Shown here: piece by piece, positions 14,501 through 30,345 of the stretch
Layout: each line of letters starts with the position of its first letter
Position numbering within the stretch: position 1 is the first letter of the stretch
Assembly (NCBI GenBank): GCA_965153355.1
Contig: OZ231127.1
Coordinates: 3,410,001-3,474,000, forward strand
Source: Flaccisagitta enflata
Lineage: Eukaryota > Chaetognatha > Sagittoidea > Aphragmophora
DNA length: 64,000 nucleotides
Direction: 5' to 3'
The notes under the pieces: model-generated
The model's input: the letters and a program-made list of their open reading frames with translations, nothing else
Told to the model about the DNA's origin: nothing
Database searches by the model: none
Position numbers and translations under genes: made by a program

Positions 14501-14740
14501 AAGTGTCATTATTGAACTTGTCCTTTGTCCTTTGTCCTTTTCCAGGCCACGAGGGATGACACTTGCATCACATTCAAGTGTCATTATTGAACTTGTCCTT
14601 GTCCTTTGTCCTTTGTCCTTTTCCAGGCCACGACGGATGACACATGCATGACATTGGATTCCAAAGACAATTACCATTGGTTCTCTTCCGACTGCAATAA
14701 TCTCAAGAATTTCATTTGCGAATTTGATTTAAAACGTTGA
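2125..14740 (+). CDS. C-type lectin domain gene, copy 1 (exons 2125-2154, 4189-4294, 6077-6180, 9816-9937, 14627-14740)
   Basis: The joined exons encode a hinge module followed by a complete C-type lectin-like domain of about 130 residues. The phases agree throughout: 1 between hinge and CTLD, then 2, 1 and 0. The six canonical cysteines are present (HCPPK, KCYSF, EFCSA, DDTCM, SSDCN, FICEF), as are the core WTGG and W-M-W motifs. The usual EPN/QPD triplet is replaced (DRWAEGQWQ) and WND reads HWFSS, so canonical calcium-dependent sugar binding is unlikely. It is presumably extracellular, but no signal peptide is visible because the 5' exons lie outside the window or were lost. The introns hold many mobile elements and splice-junction-derived tandem repeats. 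The family assignment is strong; ligand and role are unknown. No poly(A) signal was recognised after the stop. Confidence 0.85.
2301..2513 (+). mobile_element. Hairpin-ended repeat, AGTCGCG subfamily
   Basis: It begins TTTTT then the perfect 18-nt palindrome AGTCGCGTGCACGCGACT (2,306-2,323), followed by CTCTACAACCCGC, a (GTCG/GTCC)n tract, an AT-rich middle and TGCCCACC. A third arm GCACGCGACT follows (2,476-2,485), then GTAGCCG...CGGCCTTGTT. It is non-coding, 0.2 kb, with no target duplication seen. The same architecture occurs at about a dozen places in the window with other arm sequences. The transposition class is unknown; a rolling-circle/HUH-type element is one possibility. Confidence 0.7.
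2514..3334. other. Intron sequence of CTLD gene copy 1
   Basis: AT-rich sequence with no exon or element recognised. It is nearly identical to 53,298-54,117 in copy 2. Confidence 0.6.
3335..3798. mobile_element. MITE of the GGGCAGCGGCCC family, about 60-bp repeat body
   Basis: The ends are inverted (GGGCAGTGGCCCC ... GGGCCGCTGCCC). Each is followed inward by a CCTGT...ACAGG pairing and GGGGTGAATTTCC. The body is five to six degenerate units beginning CCCATTGAATAACAT. The element is shared with copy 2 (54,118-54,581), so it predates the duplication. Confidence 0.7.
4189..4294 (+). CDS. CTLD exon 1 (first two cysteines), copy 1
   Basis: The acceptor is a T-tract ending AAAG and the donor is GTGAGT. 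The 106-nt exon reads PPLMRMGSPYHCPPKF... through EKCYSFSTFPVN, ending in phase 2. The first base of the next exon completes a Trp codon, then YEAREFC follows. These are the N-terminal strand and first disulfide region of a long-form CTLD. The preceding T-tract is 6 T here and 8 T in copy 2. That difference would break a frame starting at an alternative acceptor near 4,113, but it is harmless with the acceptor chosen here. Confidence 0.75.
4592..4648. repeat. (TCTG)n microsatellite
   Basis: About 14 tetranucleotide units with one TCTA variant; a shorter version is at 56,475-56,520 in copy 2. Confidence 0.9.
5030..5770. repeat. Degenerate ~150-bp tandem units interrupted by a MITE
   Basis: Three diverged units share TGAGCATGCAAAT, then a GAGTATT(C/T)TAGCTCAT-type block and AATAAATGTTTTGATAC. 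The unit series is also present at about 56,910-57,310. No coding function is apparent. Confidence 0.5.
5162..5487. mobile_element. TA-target MITE (CCGTATTTTCTC termini), present only in copy 1
   Basis: The inverted termini are CCGTATTTTCTC and GAGAAAATACGG, with GCGCC/GGCG-rich subterminal parts. The flanks are TA (5,160-5,161) and TA (5,488-5,489). The orthologous position in copy 2 (near 57,035) has a single TA and no insert, which gives a clean empty site. TA duplication suggests a mariner-like mobiliser; this is inference. Confidence 0.75.
6077..6180 (+). CDS. CTLD exon 2 (third cysteine, EQ helix), copy 1
   Basis: A long T-tract plus TTAG precedes it and GTAAGA follows. The 104 nt read YEAREFCSAFSASLLSID and QYLITWLI, the alpha-1/alpha-2 region of a CTLD (A-x-x-FC...A-x-LLSI...EQ-x-x-I-x-W). 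It enters in phase 2 and exits in phase 1. The sequence of its last 13 bases and donor is reiterated dozens of times immediately downstream. Confidence 0.8.
6181..7402 (+). repeat. 23-bp minisatellite built from the exon-2 donor junction, ~53 units
   Basis: The consensus unit contains AAAGACAATCCTGGTAAGAC followed by ATG. This is the last 13 nt of the exon just upstream (AAAGACAATCCTG) plus its donor GTAAGACATG. Most units keep CTGGTAAG, so each carries a donor-like site. Using any downstream donor would add Gly-Lys-Thr then a stop (GGT AAG ACA TGA). Units vary by substitutions (GGCATG, CAGCTATGAC) and 1-2-nt indels. Copy 2 holds about 39 units. Long antisense open frames exist only because the 23-bp unit lacks stops in all three antisense frames. 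Confidence 0.9.
7403..7993. other. Intron sequence with a short (GA)n tract
   Basis: An open frame from 7,436 ends at a TAA (7,619-7,621). In copy 2 that codon is TAT and the frame runs on to 59,127 through a (GA)n tract. I recognise no family; the break in one copy and the repeat content argue against a real gene. Confidence 0.45.
7996..8393. mobile_element. TA-flanked MITE (CAGTWCGATGGGAGCAATG termini)
   Basis: The termini CAGTTCGATGGGAGCAATG and CATTGCTCCCATCGTACTG are inverted, and the inverted similarity continues for about 70 bp. TA flanks both sides. The copy-2 version (59,242-59,824) is about 185 bp longer in the middle, so this one is internally deleted. The subterminal sequence (CTAGACTGGAGG...GTGTCTTAATTT) resembles the larger element at 10,708-12,773. 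Confidence 0.8.
8394..8895. other. Intron sequence, no feature recognised
   Basis: It matches copy 2 at about 59,975-60,435. It includes a small inverted AGGTGAAA/TTCACCT pairing near 8,735-8,775. No exon is seen. Confidence 0.5.
8896..9800. mobile_element. GC-rich MITE (GGGGCGTTTCTAGT termini) split by a later insertion
   Basis: The left end GGGGGCGTTTCTAGT is at 8,896-8,910 and the right end (AGAAACACGCCC) at about 9,788-9,799. The body is rich in CGCTCACT/CCGCTTCGCT repeats. Intact copies are at 52,076-52,334 and 60,436-60,769. Its right end is only about 16 nt from the acceptor of CTLD exon 3, in both gene copies. Confidence 0.7.
9201..9781. mobile_element. 581-bp inverted-repeat insertion inside the GC-rich MITE, copy 1 only
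   Basis: TAGGAAATAGAAATCTTCCC at 9,201-9,220 is the exact reverse complement of 9,762-9,781. The interior is AT-rich and non-coding. The corresponding position in copy 2 (about 60,755) reads straight through, so the insertion is younger than the split of the two copies. No unambiguous target duplication was found. Confidence 0.8.
9816..9937 (+). CDS. CTLD exon 3 (WTGG / W-M-W core), copy 1
   Basis: The acceptor is TTATTTTGTCAG and the donor GTAACT. The 122 nt start with two bases completing Asp, then read HRQISTWWTGGNAQTGKWMW... and end FDRWAEGQWQ in phase 0. This is the hydrophobic core and long-loop region of the CTLD. The position where EPN or QPD normally sits carries neither. The last ~60 nt plus donor are repeated downstream. 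Confidence 0.85.
9938..10190 (+). repeat. Exon-3-end plus donor tandem repeat, short version
   Basis: Two further copies of the exon-3 3' end (CATCCCAAACC..., CATCTCAAACC...) with donor GTAACT follow the real exon, separated by (ACAG)n. Copy 2 has twelve further copies. Confidence 0.9.
10258..10344 (-). mobile_element. Hairpin-ended repeat, AGGTGCG subfamily (short)
   Basis: In the window orientation it starts with the far arm AGGTGCGCCGGGTGG. It ends with the hairpin AGGTGCGTGGGCGCACCT (10,327-10,344) and then AAAAAG. Both places share the same arm sequence, different from that of other subfamilies. In copy 2 (62,275-62,360) the second half of the hairpin is missing. Confidence 0.6.
10438..10697. 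mobile_element. MITE of the GGGCAGCGGCCC family with ~21-bp body, right tip missing
   Basis: The left end GGGCAGCGGGC is followed by CCTATG...CATAGG pairing and GGGGAATTTTC; the inverse lies at 10,660-10,697. The body is repeats of GGCCTCAAGRCTGGGATTTG type. The rightmost part of the terminus is replaced by the TA-flanked element starting at 10,708. Confidence 0.6.
10708..12773. mobile_element. 2.07-kb TA-flanked inverted-repeat element carrying (GGAAGC)n blocks
   Basis: The left end CAGTGGGGTTCGTGGAATAA and right end TTATTCACGAACCCCACTG are inverted, and inverted similarity extends about 200 bp. TA flanks both sides (10,706-10,707; 12,774-12,775). Inside are two blocks of (GGAAGC)n-like repeats (about 10,917-11,175 and 12,155-12,345), a (GA)n tract at 11,461-11,518 and AT-rich sequence. 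No transposase was found. Tc1/mariner-like mobilisation is inferred from TA flanks and CAGT ends. Confidence 0.75.
12780..12850. mobile_element. Fragment of a GATGCG-type hairpin-ended repeat
   Basis: The sequence around CAGCCCGGACGCATCG and the CCCGGTCGGGC hairpin matches the end of the 55,174-56,005 element. Here the ATGCTGAGACACAGCC site is uninterrupted and serves as the empty site for the insertion at 55,449-55,959. Confidence 0.55.
12890..13457. repeat. Degenerate CCCAAATCC/GGCCTCAAG minisatellite ending in a GGGCAGCGGCCC-type terminus
   Basis: Units of about 21 bp (GGCCTCAAG...GGATTTGGG and the reverse complement) fill most of it. It ends with GAGGAGAAAATTTCACGTG and GGGGCCGCTGCCC, the inverted right end of the MITE family. 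It may be the remaining half of the element whose left end is at 10,438. Confidence 0.5.
13661..13996. repeat. Two ~167-bp direct repeats
   Basis: Both begin GCCGTCTGAGGA and include CACTACGTTTTGGAG and CAAACAAACAATTTC. Copy 2 has one full unit plus a fragment (62,580-62,815). Confidence 0.75.
14160..14626 (+). repeat. Tandem array of the exon-4 acceptor: six decoy 3' splice sites
   Basis: Units of 74-82 bp each contain a pyrimidine tract (TTGTCCTTTGTCC), TTCCAG and a diverged copy of the start of CTLD exon 4 (GCCACGAGGGATGACAC). Exon-like starts are at 14,166, 14,240, 14,321, 14,395, 14,471 and 14,545; the real exon starts at 14,627. Each decoy, if spliced in the exon-4 frame, encodes about 14 residues (ATRDDTCVTFKCHY-like) and then TGA, before the last two CTLD cysteines. 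Copy 2 has only one decoy. Confidence 0.9.
14627..14740 (+). CDS. CTLD exon 4 (last three cysteines, stop), copy 1
   Basis: The acceptor TTGTCCTTTTCCAG is followed by ATTDDTCMTLDSKDNYHW..., then SSDCNN, FICEFDLKR and TGA. This is the C-terminal half of a CTLD, with cysteines 4, 5 and 6 correctly spaced and the usual FICE ending. The WND calcium motif is replaced by HWFSS. Phase 0 entry matches exon 3. Confidence 0.88.
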   Translation, partial: ATTDDTCMTLDSKDNYHWFSSDCNNLKNFICEFDLKR

Positions 14741-15545
<805 letters not shown>

Positions 15546-15948
15546 TTCTTTCTCATTTCGCCCCAGCCTGCGAGCGTAATCGTCCATTATTTGTCACTGT
15601 CTTTTCCATGATACGATTCCTGCGGTGGAGACAATTTTTTTCCCCTAAAGTGGAAAGAATTGGCCATTGGCCGCTTTGGGCTCTCTCTTTCTCTCCTGAA
15701 AAAAAAATCAAAATCGAAAATTTCTCTGAGTTTTATGCTTCATATTTTCGTTTTGTTCAAAACCTTCAAGTCTTTGTTATTAGTCGCGGACTCACTACTT
15801 TAAATGAGGCTTTGTTCGGCTGTTGGTCCGTCCGTCCGTCCGTCCGTCCGTCCGTCCGTCCGTCCGAATCCGTCACATCTCTAAATTCCGTGCGGTATTT
15901 ACATTACTGCTCCCGCCCAATCCATGATGGTCGAGTCGAAAAGATGTA

Positions 15949-16041
<93 letters not shown>

Positions 16042-16049
16042 CGCGTACA

Positions 16050-16096
<47 letters not shown>

Positions 16097-16170
16097 CTGT
16101 GAGGTGTGTGTGTGTGTGTTTGTTCGCGCGCGCGTGTGTATGGAAGTGTGTGTGTATGTGTGTGTGAGTG
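15546..16170. repeat. Hairpin-repeat relic and (TG)n tract
   Basis: 15,783-15,950 resembles a decayed member of the hairpin-ended family (TTAGTCGCGGACTCACTAC, then (GTCC)n, then TGCTCCCGCCC). About 15,953-16,165 is interrupted (TG)n with GCGCG islands. 15,546-15,782 matches copy 2 at 63,629-63,870. Confidence 0.7.
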
Positions 16171-16542
16171 TGCCTTTGTATGTGGGGGCAGGTCTGAGAG
16201 AGGATGTGGAACTGGAAGGGTGTTGTACGCTCTTGCCCACCTGTCCGCGACGAAATTGTGACTCCGCGTTACTTGTTCTCCCCTCATGACATTGTGTATG
16301 TACTCATCATCCGTCAGTCACTTTATCGGTAAAACCTCTTTTTTTTTTGTTTTGGTTACCTACAAATGCCTCGTACAACGCTGCCCCTGCCCATGAGCAG
16401 GCGCCTGAGCTGAGGCACTTTCCATGTATGGTCTTTTCCATAATCAGCATTTTTGTTGCCGAATTTTCGACCTTCTTTGATATCATTGAAAGCGTCATGC
16501 TCATGGGATTTTTTCCAAGTTTCCTTTTTTTTTAGAATTGAT

Positions 16543-16866
16543 AAAAACAAGGCCGGATACACGGCTACCTAGTCGCGTGCGGGTGGGTACTGGGTTGGAG
16601 CAGTGCTGGAGAAGGTAACAAGAGCATTTGGGAAGGAGCAGTACGCTAAATAGTCGCAAAAGCATTACATGGTTAGCGGTACCCGTTGCCCTTTCATGAT
16701 TAAGGGTTTTGTTATTACTCATTGTTACTGGGCACTTGAGCATTTGGGCAGGAGCAGTATGCTCAAAAAGCTCAAAACGCCAAGAAAGTAAAACGAGGAC
16801 CGACCGACCAACCAACCGACCAACGGACCGACATAGCGGGGTGTTGAGTCGCGTAGCACGCGACTA
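16543..16866 (-). mobile_element. Hairpin-ended repeat, AGTCGCG subfamily, minus orientation
   Basis: It starts AACAAGGCCGGATACACGG, then the far arm AGTCGCGTGCGGGTGGG. It ends with (ACCG/ACCA)n, AGAG-like sequence, the hairpin AGTCGCGTAGCACGCGACT (16,847-16,865) and AAAAAG. It is longer than the 2.3-kb copy because of extra internal sequence. Confidence 0.7.
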
Positions 16867-17217
16867 AAAAGAAGAAGAAAAAAAAAGAAATTGCATGATC
16901 AATTATGTATCATCTATTGTATGTTCCGTGTTTGGCCTCAATATATTCATGTTTTTCCCTTCGCGATTTATTCTCTTTTTCTTTCCTTAACTTGAGGTGA
17001 GGCTGTGAGTAAGTTTTAGATTGAGGTCAAATTACTTTCTTATAGATTCCATTTTGGTGGTGTACTTTGCTTCTTCGTTGTTAATGTTGGGCAAATGATA
17101 AAAATGATGGCAATGTTTTTGAACAAAAACTTTTTTGAACGCGAAATTTCATACAGAATATATACACTTTATTGATGAGTTTCTTGTGAGTTTCGCTGCC
17201 CCACCCAAAGATAGATG
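16867..17217. other. Non-coding stretch
   Basis: AT-rich; I see no continuation of the Calx-beta gene and no element here. Confidence 0.5.
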
Positions 17218-17362
17218 TTGTGGTGGTGGTGGTGGTGGTGGTGGAGGTGGTGGTGGTGGTGGTGGTGGTGGTGGTGGTGGTGGTGGTGGTGGTGGTAATG
17301 GTGGTAATGGTGGTGGTGGTGGATTTGGTGGTGGTGGTGGTGGTGGTGGTTAATCTTGGCTC

Positions 17363-17442
<80 letters not shown>
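17218..17442. repeat. (GGT)n, (CTGT)n and (CT)n tracts at a splice donor
   Basis: On the minus strand the donor of the exon at 17,443-17,577 (GTAAGAGAGA) runs directly into about 40 bp of GA, then ACAG units and about 130 bp of (ACC)n. Confidence 0.9.
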
Positions 17443-23121
<5,679 letters not shown>

Positions 23122-23744
23122 CTGGTAATTGGATAAACGATACACTACAGTTGACCAGTTGATCAATAAACCCCGACTCCTTAAGTAATCTTCGCAGGCA
23201 AAAAGTGACCAAGGGTTACAAGTTTGTCATGGGCAGAGGCGTAGCACGCGCACGCCCCCCTCCACACAAGCACACACAATCTTTGACTCGAACATCAGGG
23301 ACAGATCAACGTCAACGTCGCCCTCAGCTTTAAGTTCGCGGCAACCGTTACTAACACCCGAAATGGATGGTAAGGCGCCGTTTCAAACAACACCCAATTC
23401 ATGGGTCTCTCTTCGTACTACACGGCAGGAAGATATTGTGCACTTATGATCGATATCGATTTTCCGTATAGACCTAACCCATCGTCACGAGCCAAGAAAA
23501 ACACATTTTGCTAATCTGGATTCCAGATTTTTCCAAACAACTATTGTCTGTTTCTGTAGCAGGATGACTTGCAAATGAATGACTTTACAGATTGAAAGCT
23601 GAACTTGCTCCTTCCAATCGGAGTTGAAAACAGATAAGTTTAAAAACTGCAAAATTCTGATTATAATAACGAACTTATCCTAGACCAATCAAGCGTTGCA
23701 ACGCTGATGACATGTCAGACAAAGTTGTGGTCGGACCACGACCC
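23122..23744. other. Intron or intergenic sequence
   Basis: No certain exon. A short open minus-strand segment around 23,275-23,355 could precede the LamG exon but has poor splice signals. Confidence 0.4.
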
Positions 23745-24535
23745 ATATACACAATGCCACAGATCCCACCACCATGAAAAATAAGTACCCGTCACCCCCC
23801 TATCACCCCCTAATCACCACCAATTCACCTACACAATGCCCCAGATCCCACCATCAAGAAAAATAAGTACCCGTCACCTATGCCCCTGATCACCCACCAG
23901 ATATACACCTAGACAATACCCAGATCCACCACCATGAAAAATAAGTACCCATCCCCTATCACCCCCTGTAATCTTACAATTCACCTACCACAGTGTGTTT
24001 AGTCCCTGCAACCATGAAAAAACTAAATTACCCGTCTGCCCCCTATCACCCTAATCACCACCAATTCCACTCAAGACAATGCTGAGTCTACATAAATAAG
24101 TACCCGTCACCCCTATCACCCTCTAATCACACCAATTACCTACACAATGCCCCAGATCCACCACCATGAAAAATAAGTACCCGTCACCCCCTATCACCAC
24201 CAATCACTTACAATTCCCACCTACAATACACAGATCCTACCATGAAAATAAATCCGTCACCCCCTATCACCCCCTAATCACCACTAATTCACCAATACAA
24301 TGCCCCAGATCCCACCACCATGAAAAATAAGTACCCGTCACCCCTATCACCCTAACCACACAATTCACCTACACAATGCCCCCAGATCCCACACCACCAT
24401 GAAAAATAAGTACCCATCACCCCCTATCACCCCTAATCTGCAATTCTACCTACACAATGCCCAAGTCCTGCAGAAAATAAGTACCCAGTCACCCCCTACT
24501 CCACCACCTAATCACCACCAATTCACCTAACCCTA
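23745..24535. repeat. ~77-bp tandem repeat array, about ten units
   Basis: Units share CACAATGCCCCAGATCCCAC, ATGAAAAATAAGTACCCGTC and CACCCCCTATCACC, with frequent small deletions between units. No coding potential is apparent. Confidence 0.9.
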
Positions 24536-24543
24536 TCAGTATG

Positions 24544-24868
<325 letters not shown>

Positions 24869-24979
24869 TCTCAAGTAAAGTTTCTCCAAGTTTCTCAAGT
24901 TTCTCAGAAGGTTTCCTTCATGGCTTACACAAATAGCACACTTAATAAAAAGGGTTAGATCTCATCATCACATACCAAA

Positions 24980-26720
24980 CATCAAAAAGAGCTTATGACA
25001 GAGCTGCTATGGACGATATGTTACGTCATTCATGAGCAGGGCTTCACAGGAAAAATCTGGGGACTTACAATGACACTAAACAAAAATCTTACAGCAAGAG
25101 TTAAAACCAAAGCAGGACTTAGCAGGAAAATAATGAGAGAAACAGGAGGCAAACAAGGAGGTAAAGTGATGGTACCTTTATTTGCAAAAATGATGGATAC
25201 ACTGTCTGAAGAACTTATGTTGAGACATGACATTGGAATCATGCTTGCAGAAACACGGTTATGTTGTTTGGAGTATGTGGATGATGTAGGAACTCTTGCC
25301 ATTGGATATGACCAACAAGAAAGAACACTAGAGGCTGTCAATGACTTTGCTGTCAAAAGACAGCTTGAGTGGGGTGTTATTGACAAATGCACAAAGTCAT
25401 GGGGAGTGGGAGACATAAAAGAGAAAAGGAAAACCAGCTGGAACTTGGGTAGAGAAAAACCATCAGTAACTATGTGAAACATACTGTTACCTTGGAGAAG
25501 TAATCTCAAGAGATGGAAGAAATAAAATTAACCTTGCTGAAAGATTTAAAAAGATAAAAGGATCAGTGAGGGCAATTATGACTAGTGCTAAGACTGGCAT
25601 CATGAAACGAATTCAAACAAATGTCCTCTTGAGGCTACATGAGGCAGAAACTCTCCCCAAGTTCCTCCACAATGCAGAGACATGGACATTGAATGGAGAA
25701 GAGAAGAAAGAAGCTGACAAAATTTTGTTGTGGACATGGAAGCAAATGCTTGGACTGCCAACTACTACACCAACACCAGCAGTCATTTTTGCATCTGGCT
25801 CACTATATGCTGTGATCCAAATTCATATAAAGCAACTCCCTCTACCTTCACCAAGATTCTGCAAAAAGATGAAGAGCAGTGGGCATATGAGTCATTAAAG
25901 TCCTAGAATCATATGATACTGGATGGGCCAAGCAGATAAATGAGGTAATTGATCAATGGACCTTGAAAAGACTCAGGGATAAAATTAGACTAAAAATGAG
26001 TGGCAAGAAGTTGAAAAAGAAAGCTGCGAAAAAGCCAACAGAGAAGCTGACTCAAACAAAATTACACACAAAGAGAGAGATGTCAAAACTCAGACAGCTC
26101 AAACGATCCTGCAGACAATAAATGACCCTGATTATCAACGAAAACCTTTAGAGATAATGAACTATGGTTCAGTAGTAATAACAAGAGCAGTAATTATGAG
26201 TCGCTATGGGATGTTGAGTTGCAATACTAATTTTCATGTGGCAATGGGAATAAGATTTGCCCTGAGTGTTCTGTGATAGATGATGAAAACCACCGTATAA
26301 ACTACTGTGTAAAGTATAAAGAAATTAACCTGTATGAAGTAGATGAAAAAATTGATTTTGAACAAATTTACTCAGTTGACATAGACAAAGTTCTTGAAGT
26401 AGCTCAAGTCATTCTCAAAATCTGGGATTTGGGATATGGAAAGAACCAGATGCGACAAAACCTAAATTAGAAGAGTAGGCAGCTGTTGCTTATTTATTTC
26501 TTTATTGTATTGTTACAAAGTTATTGAAAGTTGTTACGTAATCATACGTAAGATATATTGTAGACATAAAAGTGCAGCCGTAGGGTGAAAATGTGATTCT
26601 AAATCATGTCCTTGTACTTAATCACAATGTGGATTTTGTACGAAAGTGCTATCACTTTAATGGACCATTAAACAAACCGCTGCAGAAGAAGTGGAAAAAC
26701 CTGAAGAAAGGTATTATGGT
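24980..26720 (+). pseudogene. Decayed non-LTR retrotransposon (reverse transcriptase remnant)
   Basis: The frame from 24,995 carries a reverse transcriptase core (GGKQGGKVMVPLFAKMMD..., then CLEYVDDVGTLAIGY with the YVDD catalytic motif at about 25,274). It stops at 25,477, resumes in another frame at 25,566-25,898 (AETWTLNGEEK, MLGLPTTTPTP) and again at about 26,265-26,470 (CPEC...DDENHRINYC, a C-terminal Cys/His motif common in LINEs). Frameshifts and stops separate the parts and the 5' end is missing. About 26,471-26,720 is probably its 3' UTR. It is a different lineage from the intact LINE at 47.3 kb. Confidence 0.75.
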
Positions 26721-26754
26721 CAAGCATTGATGAAAATTGTCATGAACCGGCTCT

Positions 26755-26867
<113 letters not shown>

Positions 26868-27083
26868 ATTAAAGAGCAGACAGACAGATAGAGACAGAAA
26901 AGGAAATTAAGATATGAAGACAAAGAGACCATGAGGAGGCAAGAGAAGAAGGAAAGAAATAAATTTTTGTGAAATCATGTGAATGGGAGTTCAGGTCAGT
27001 TCTCTTCCATTTATTCTTCCTTTCTTTCTTTCCTTATTCATCTTTTTCATTTACCTAATTTCTGTTCTCTTTCTCCTTATCAT

Positions 27084-27359
<276 letters not shown>

Positions 27360-27616
27360 ATCTCAATTTTCCTTTTTGACATACAGACCTATTTTTTTTT
27401 CTTATTGTACTTTTCATTTCGGGCTTTTTGCAAATTCTAAATATCAGACCAAGTCGACTTTTGCCCTTTAAGTACATCAACATCAACCTGTTGGCATATT
27501 TAGGATTTTATTTCAGAATATATACAACTTTTTTTACAAGAATATGTTATTGGGATGTATCAGTGGTCTGTCGTCCACCTTATTTCAGAGGTATTTCTGT
27601 GGTATGTCCGTTGGTA

Positions 27617-28302
<686 letters not shown>

Positions 28303-28420
28303 AGCGTTTAAAGTTTTTTTTCTAAATGGCGTATGAAAAGCGGTGACATTTTGTCATTTTCAGAAAAGATAACTTTTTGCCCACTTATCCTGAATTGGAT
28401 CAAGTCCGTATGATGCTCTG

Positions 28421-28640
28421 TCTTTTTAGTTGAGGACAAGCAACTCTATAAGAGGCTTTGTTTGTCCGTCCGTCGGCCCGTCCGTTTATTGGTCCGTTCG
28501 TCCATGGTGATCGAGTTGAAAAGTGTAAATACGTATGTGAGTGTGAGTGAGCATGGGGTGGGGGAGCGTGTGGATAGGGGTTGTATACCCCTTTCCAGTG
28601 CCCACCCGTCCGCTTCGATATTGTGATATTGTTGATGAAT
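28421..28640 (+). mobile_element. Hairpin-ended repeat, AGTTGAGG variant
   Basis: TTTTT, then the imperfect hairpin AGTTGAGGACAAGCAACT (28,428-28,445), CTCTATAAGAGGC, (GTCC)n, and far part TGCCCACCCGTCCGCTTC. The right end is truncated. Confidence 0.6.
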
Positions 28641-30092
28641 CCACCCATATCAATTGAGGCGGTTTGATACACAGTTCTGTACATCAGCGTGCAATTTGGA
28701 GAACGATGAGCGTTAGTACATAGCACTGTGCAACGCTGTGCAACGCTCTGCTACTGTTTGCTACTTGGAATCCATTGTACAGAACCTTGCCACGCTATTC
28801 AAAACTATCCATAGCACTACGCAGCGCTGCACCGTTTAGAAACGCGATTCATTTCCAAATTTATTCTTTTCTAACATTTTTTTTTTTTTTGTTTTTCCCC
28901 ATTCGTGATTTTTTTGAAAAAAGCCTCTTGGCTTTAAATTTGTTTAAAAAGAACTTTTTAAAAAACGTTTTTTTTGTTTTTTTTTTTTAATTGTCATCGT
29001 TTTCATCTTTTGTCTTTCATCAAAATGTTTCGCTTTCAAACATAAATTTTCATGTTTGATTTATTTTTCTACTACTCATGTATCTTGGTGTATTATTGTT
29101 AGATAAAGAAAGATTTATGCATCCTTTTCCGAAGATTTTAGGATGCAAGGAGAGTGACATTTGAGATGGTGATATATTCTATACATCCAAGCGACTGACA
29201 AACCGACCCATCAACAAAGCGAACGAAGAACCAACCAACTTACCAACCATCCAATCTACTAACTCCATCTATCCAACCAACAAACCAACCAATCTACTCA
29301 ATCTTCTACTTGCCGACGGACATCGGTGTAGGGGAGCAAGAAGCTCAGGGACATCCAAGTCATTTTCAAGCCCAACAGCATCTTCGTAATCAACCTATAT
29401 TTTGCACCTTTATTATGCTTTCACTCCATTTCCTAAACTTTTTTTTGCTCAAGCTTGCTCTCAGAAAACAAAAACAACGTTTCCTCTTCCATTCTTTCGT
29501 TTTTTCTCTTCTTTTTCTTTTTATTCTGCTATTTCTTTTCTTCCTCCTTTCCTTCTTATTTATTATTTTGCCGGATTCTCAGCCCGACAGACTTTCCAGC
29601 CCGACAGACATGGCCGTCCATGGACGGCCTGGATGTCCCCTGTCCTGCACCGATGCCGACGGACCAACCAGCCAACCAACCAAACACCGATGCCGACGGA
29701 CCAACCAGCCAACCAACCAATCAACCAACCGATCAGTTGACTCTTCAATTTTCCGACGGACGGACCAACCGACCAACTAACCAACCAACCAAAGTACTGA
29801 TTCTTCGACTTTTCCGAAGGATCAACGGACTGACCAACCAACTAACCAATCTATTGAATCTCCGACTTGCCGACGAACTGACTACAACTCGAAAGAGGGA
29901 ATCATGAATCTAAAGAATCGACGAACGAACAAAAACGGAACGAACGAACGAACGAACGAACGAACGAACGAACGAACGAACGAACAAACAAAAATGTAAA
30001 CAAACAAACAAACAAACAAACAAACGAACGGACGAACAAACGAACGGACATAACGACTATCAAATATTGACTGACCATCTGACCCACGATCT
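28641..30092. other. AT-rich and tetranucleotide-rich non-coding sequence
   Basis: It contains poly-T segments (28,860-28,990), degenerate (AACC)n at about 29,200-29,860, a short duplicated CCGATGCCGACGGACCAACC block (about 29,650-29,720) and (AACG)n/(AACA)n at 29,937-30,050. No gene is supported. Confidence 0.6.
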
Positions 30093-30097
30093 GAAAG

Positions 30098-30345
30098 AAC
30101 AAGGCCAACACCTATGGTCGCGTGTGCGACGACTTACAGATTGACTTAGAATGACTTAGAATGACTTAAAATGACTTAGTTTACCCTAAAAAGACTAAAA
30201 ATGACTTTAAAAAGATAAAATTTATAAAAAAAGTAAAATTGGGACCGACTGACCAGAATTAATGATTCTAATTAACCGACTGACGGACCAACGGACCGAT
30301 GGACGGACAAAGCGGGGTGTAGAGTAGCGTGCACGCGACTAAAAA
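30098..30345 (-). mobile_element. Hairpin-ended repeat, AGTCGCG subfamily, minus orientation
   Basis: AACAAGGCCAACACCTATGG, far arm GTCGCGTGTGCGACGAC, AAAATGACTT repeats, (ACCG)n, then AGTAGCGTGCACGCGACT (30,323-30,340, one stem mismatch) and AAAAAG. Confidence 0.7.

Noticed and set aside
23275-23355. Possible upstream LamG exon on the minus strand (CRELKAEGDVDVDLSLMF)
   Set aside because: The frame is open and the phase could fit, but the donor (GTGTGC) is weak and the residues do not clearly match a LamG strand.
23745-24535. CRISPR-like repeat-spacer array
   Set aside because: Units are head-to-tail with no unique spacers, and the sequence is animal.
29310-29907. Several 100-150-codon frames near 29.3-29.9 kb
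   Set aside because: Composition follows T-rich and (AACC)n tracts; no family similarity recognised.
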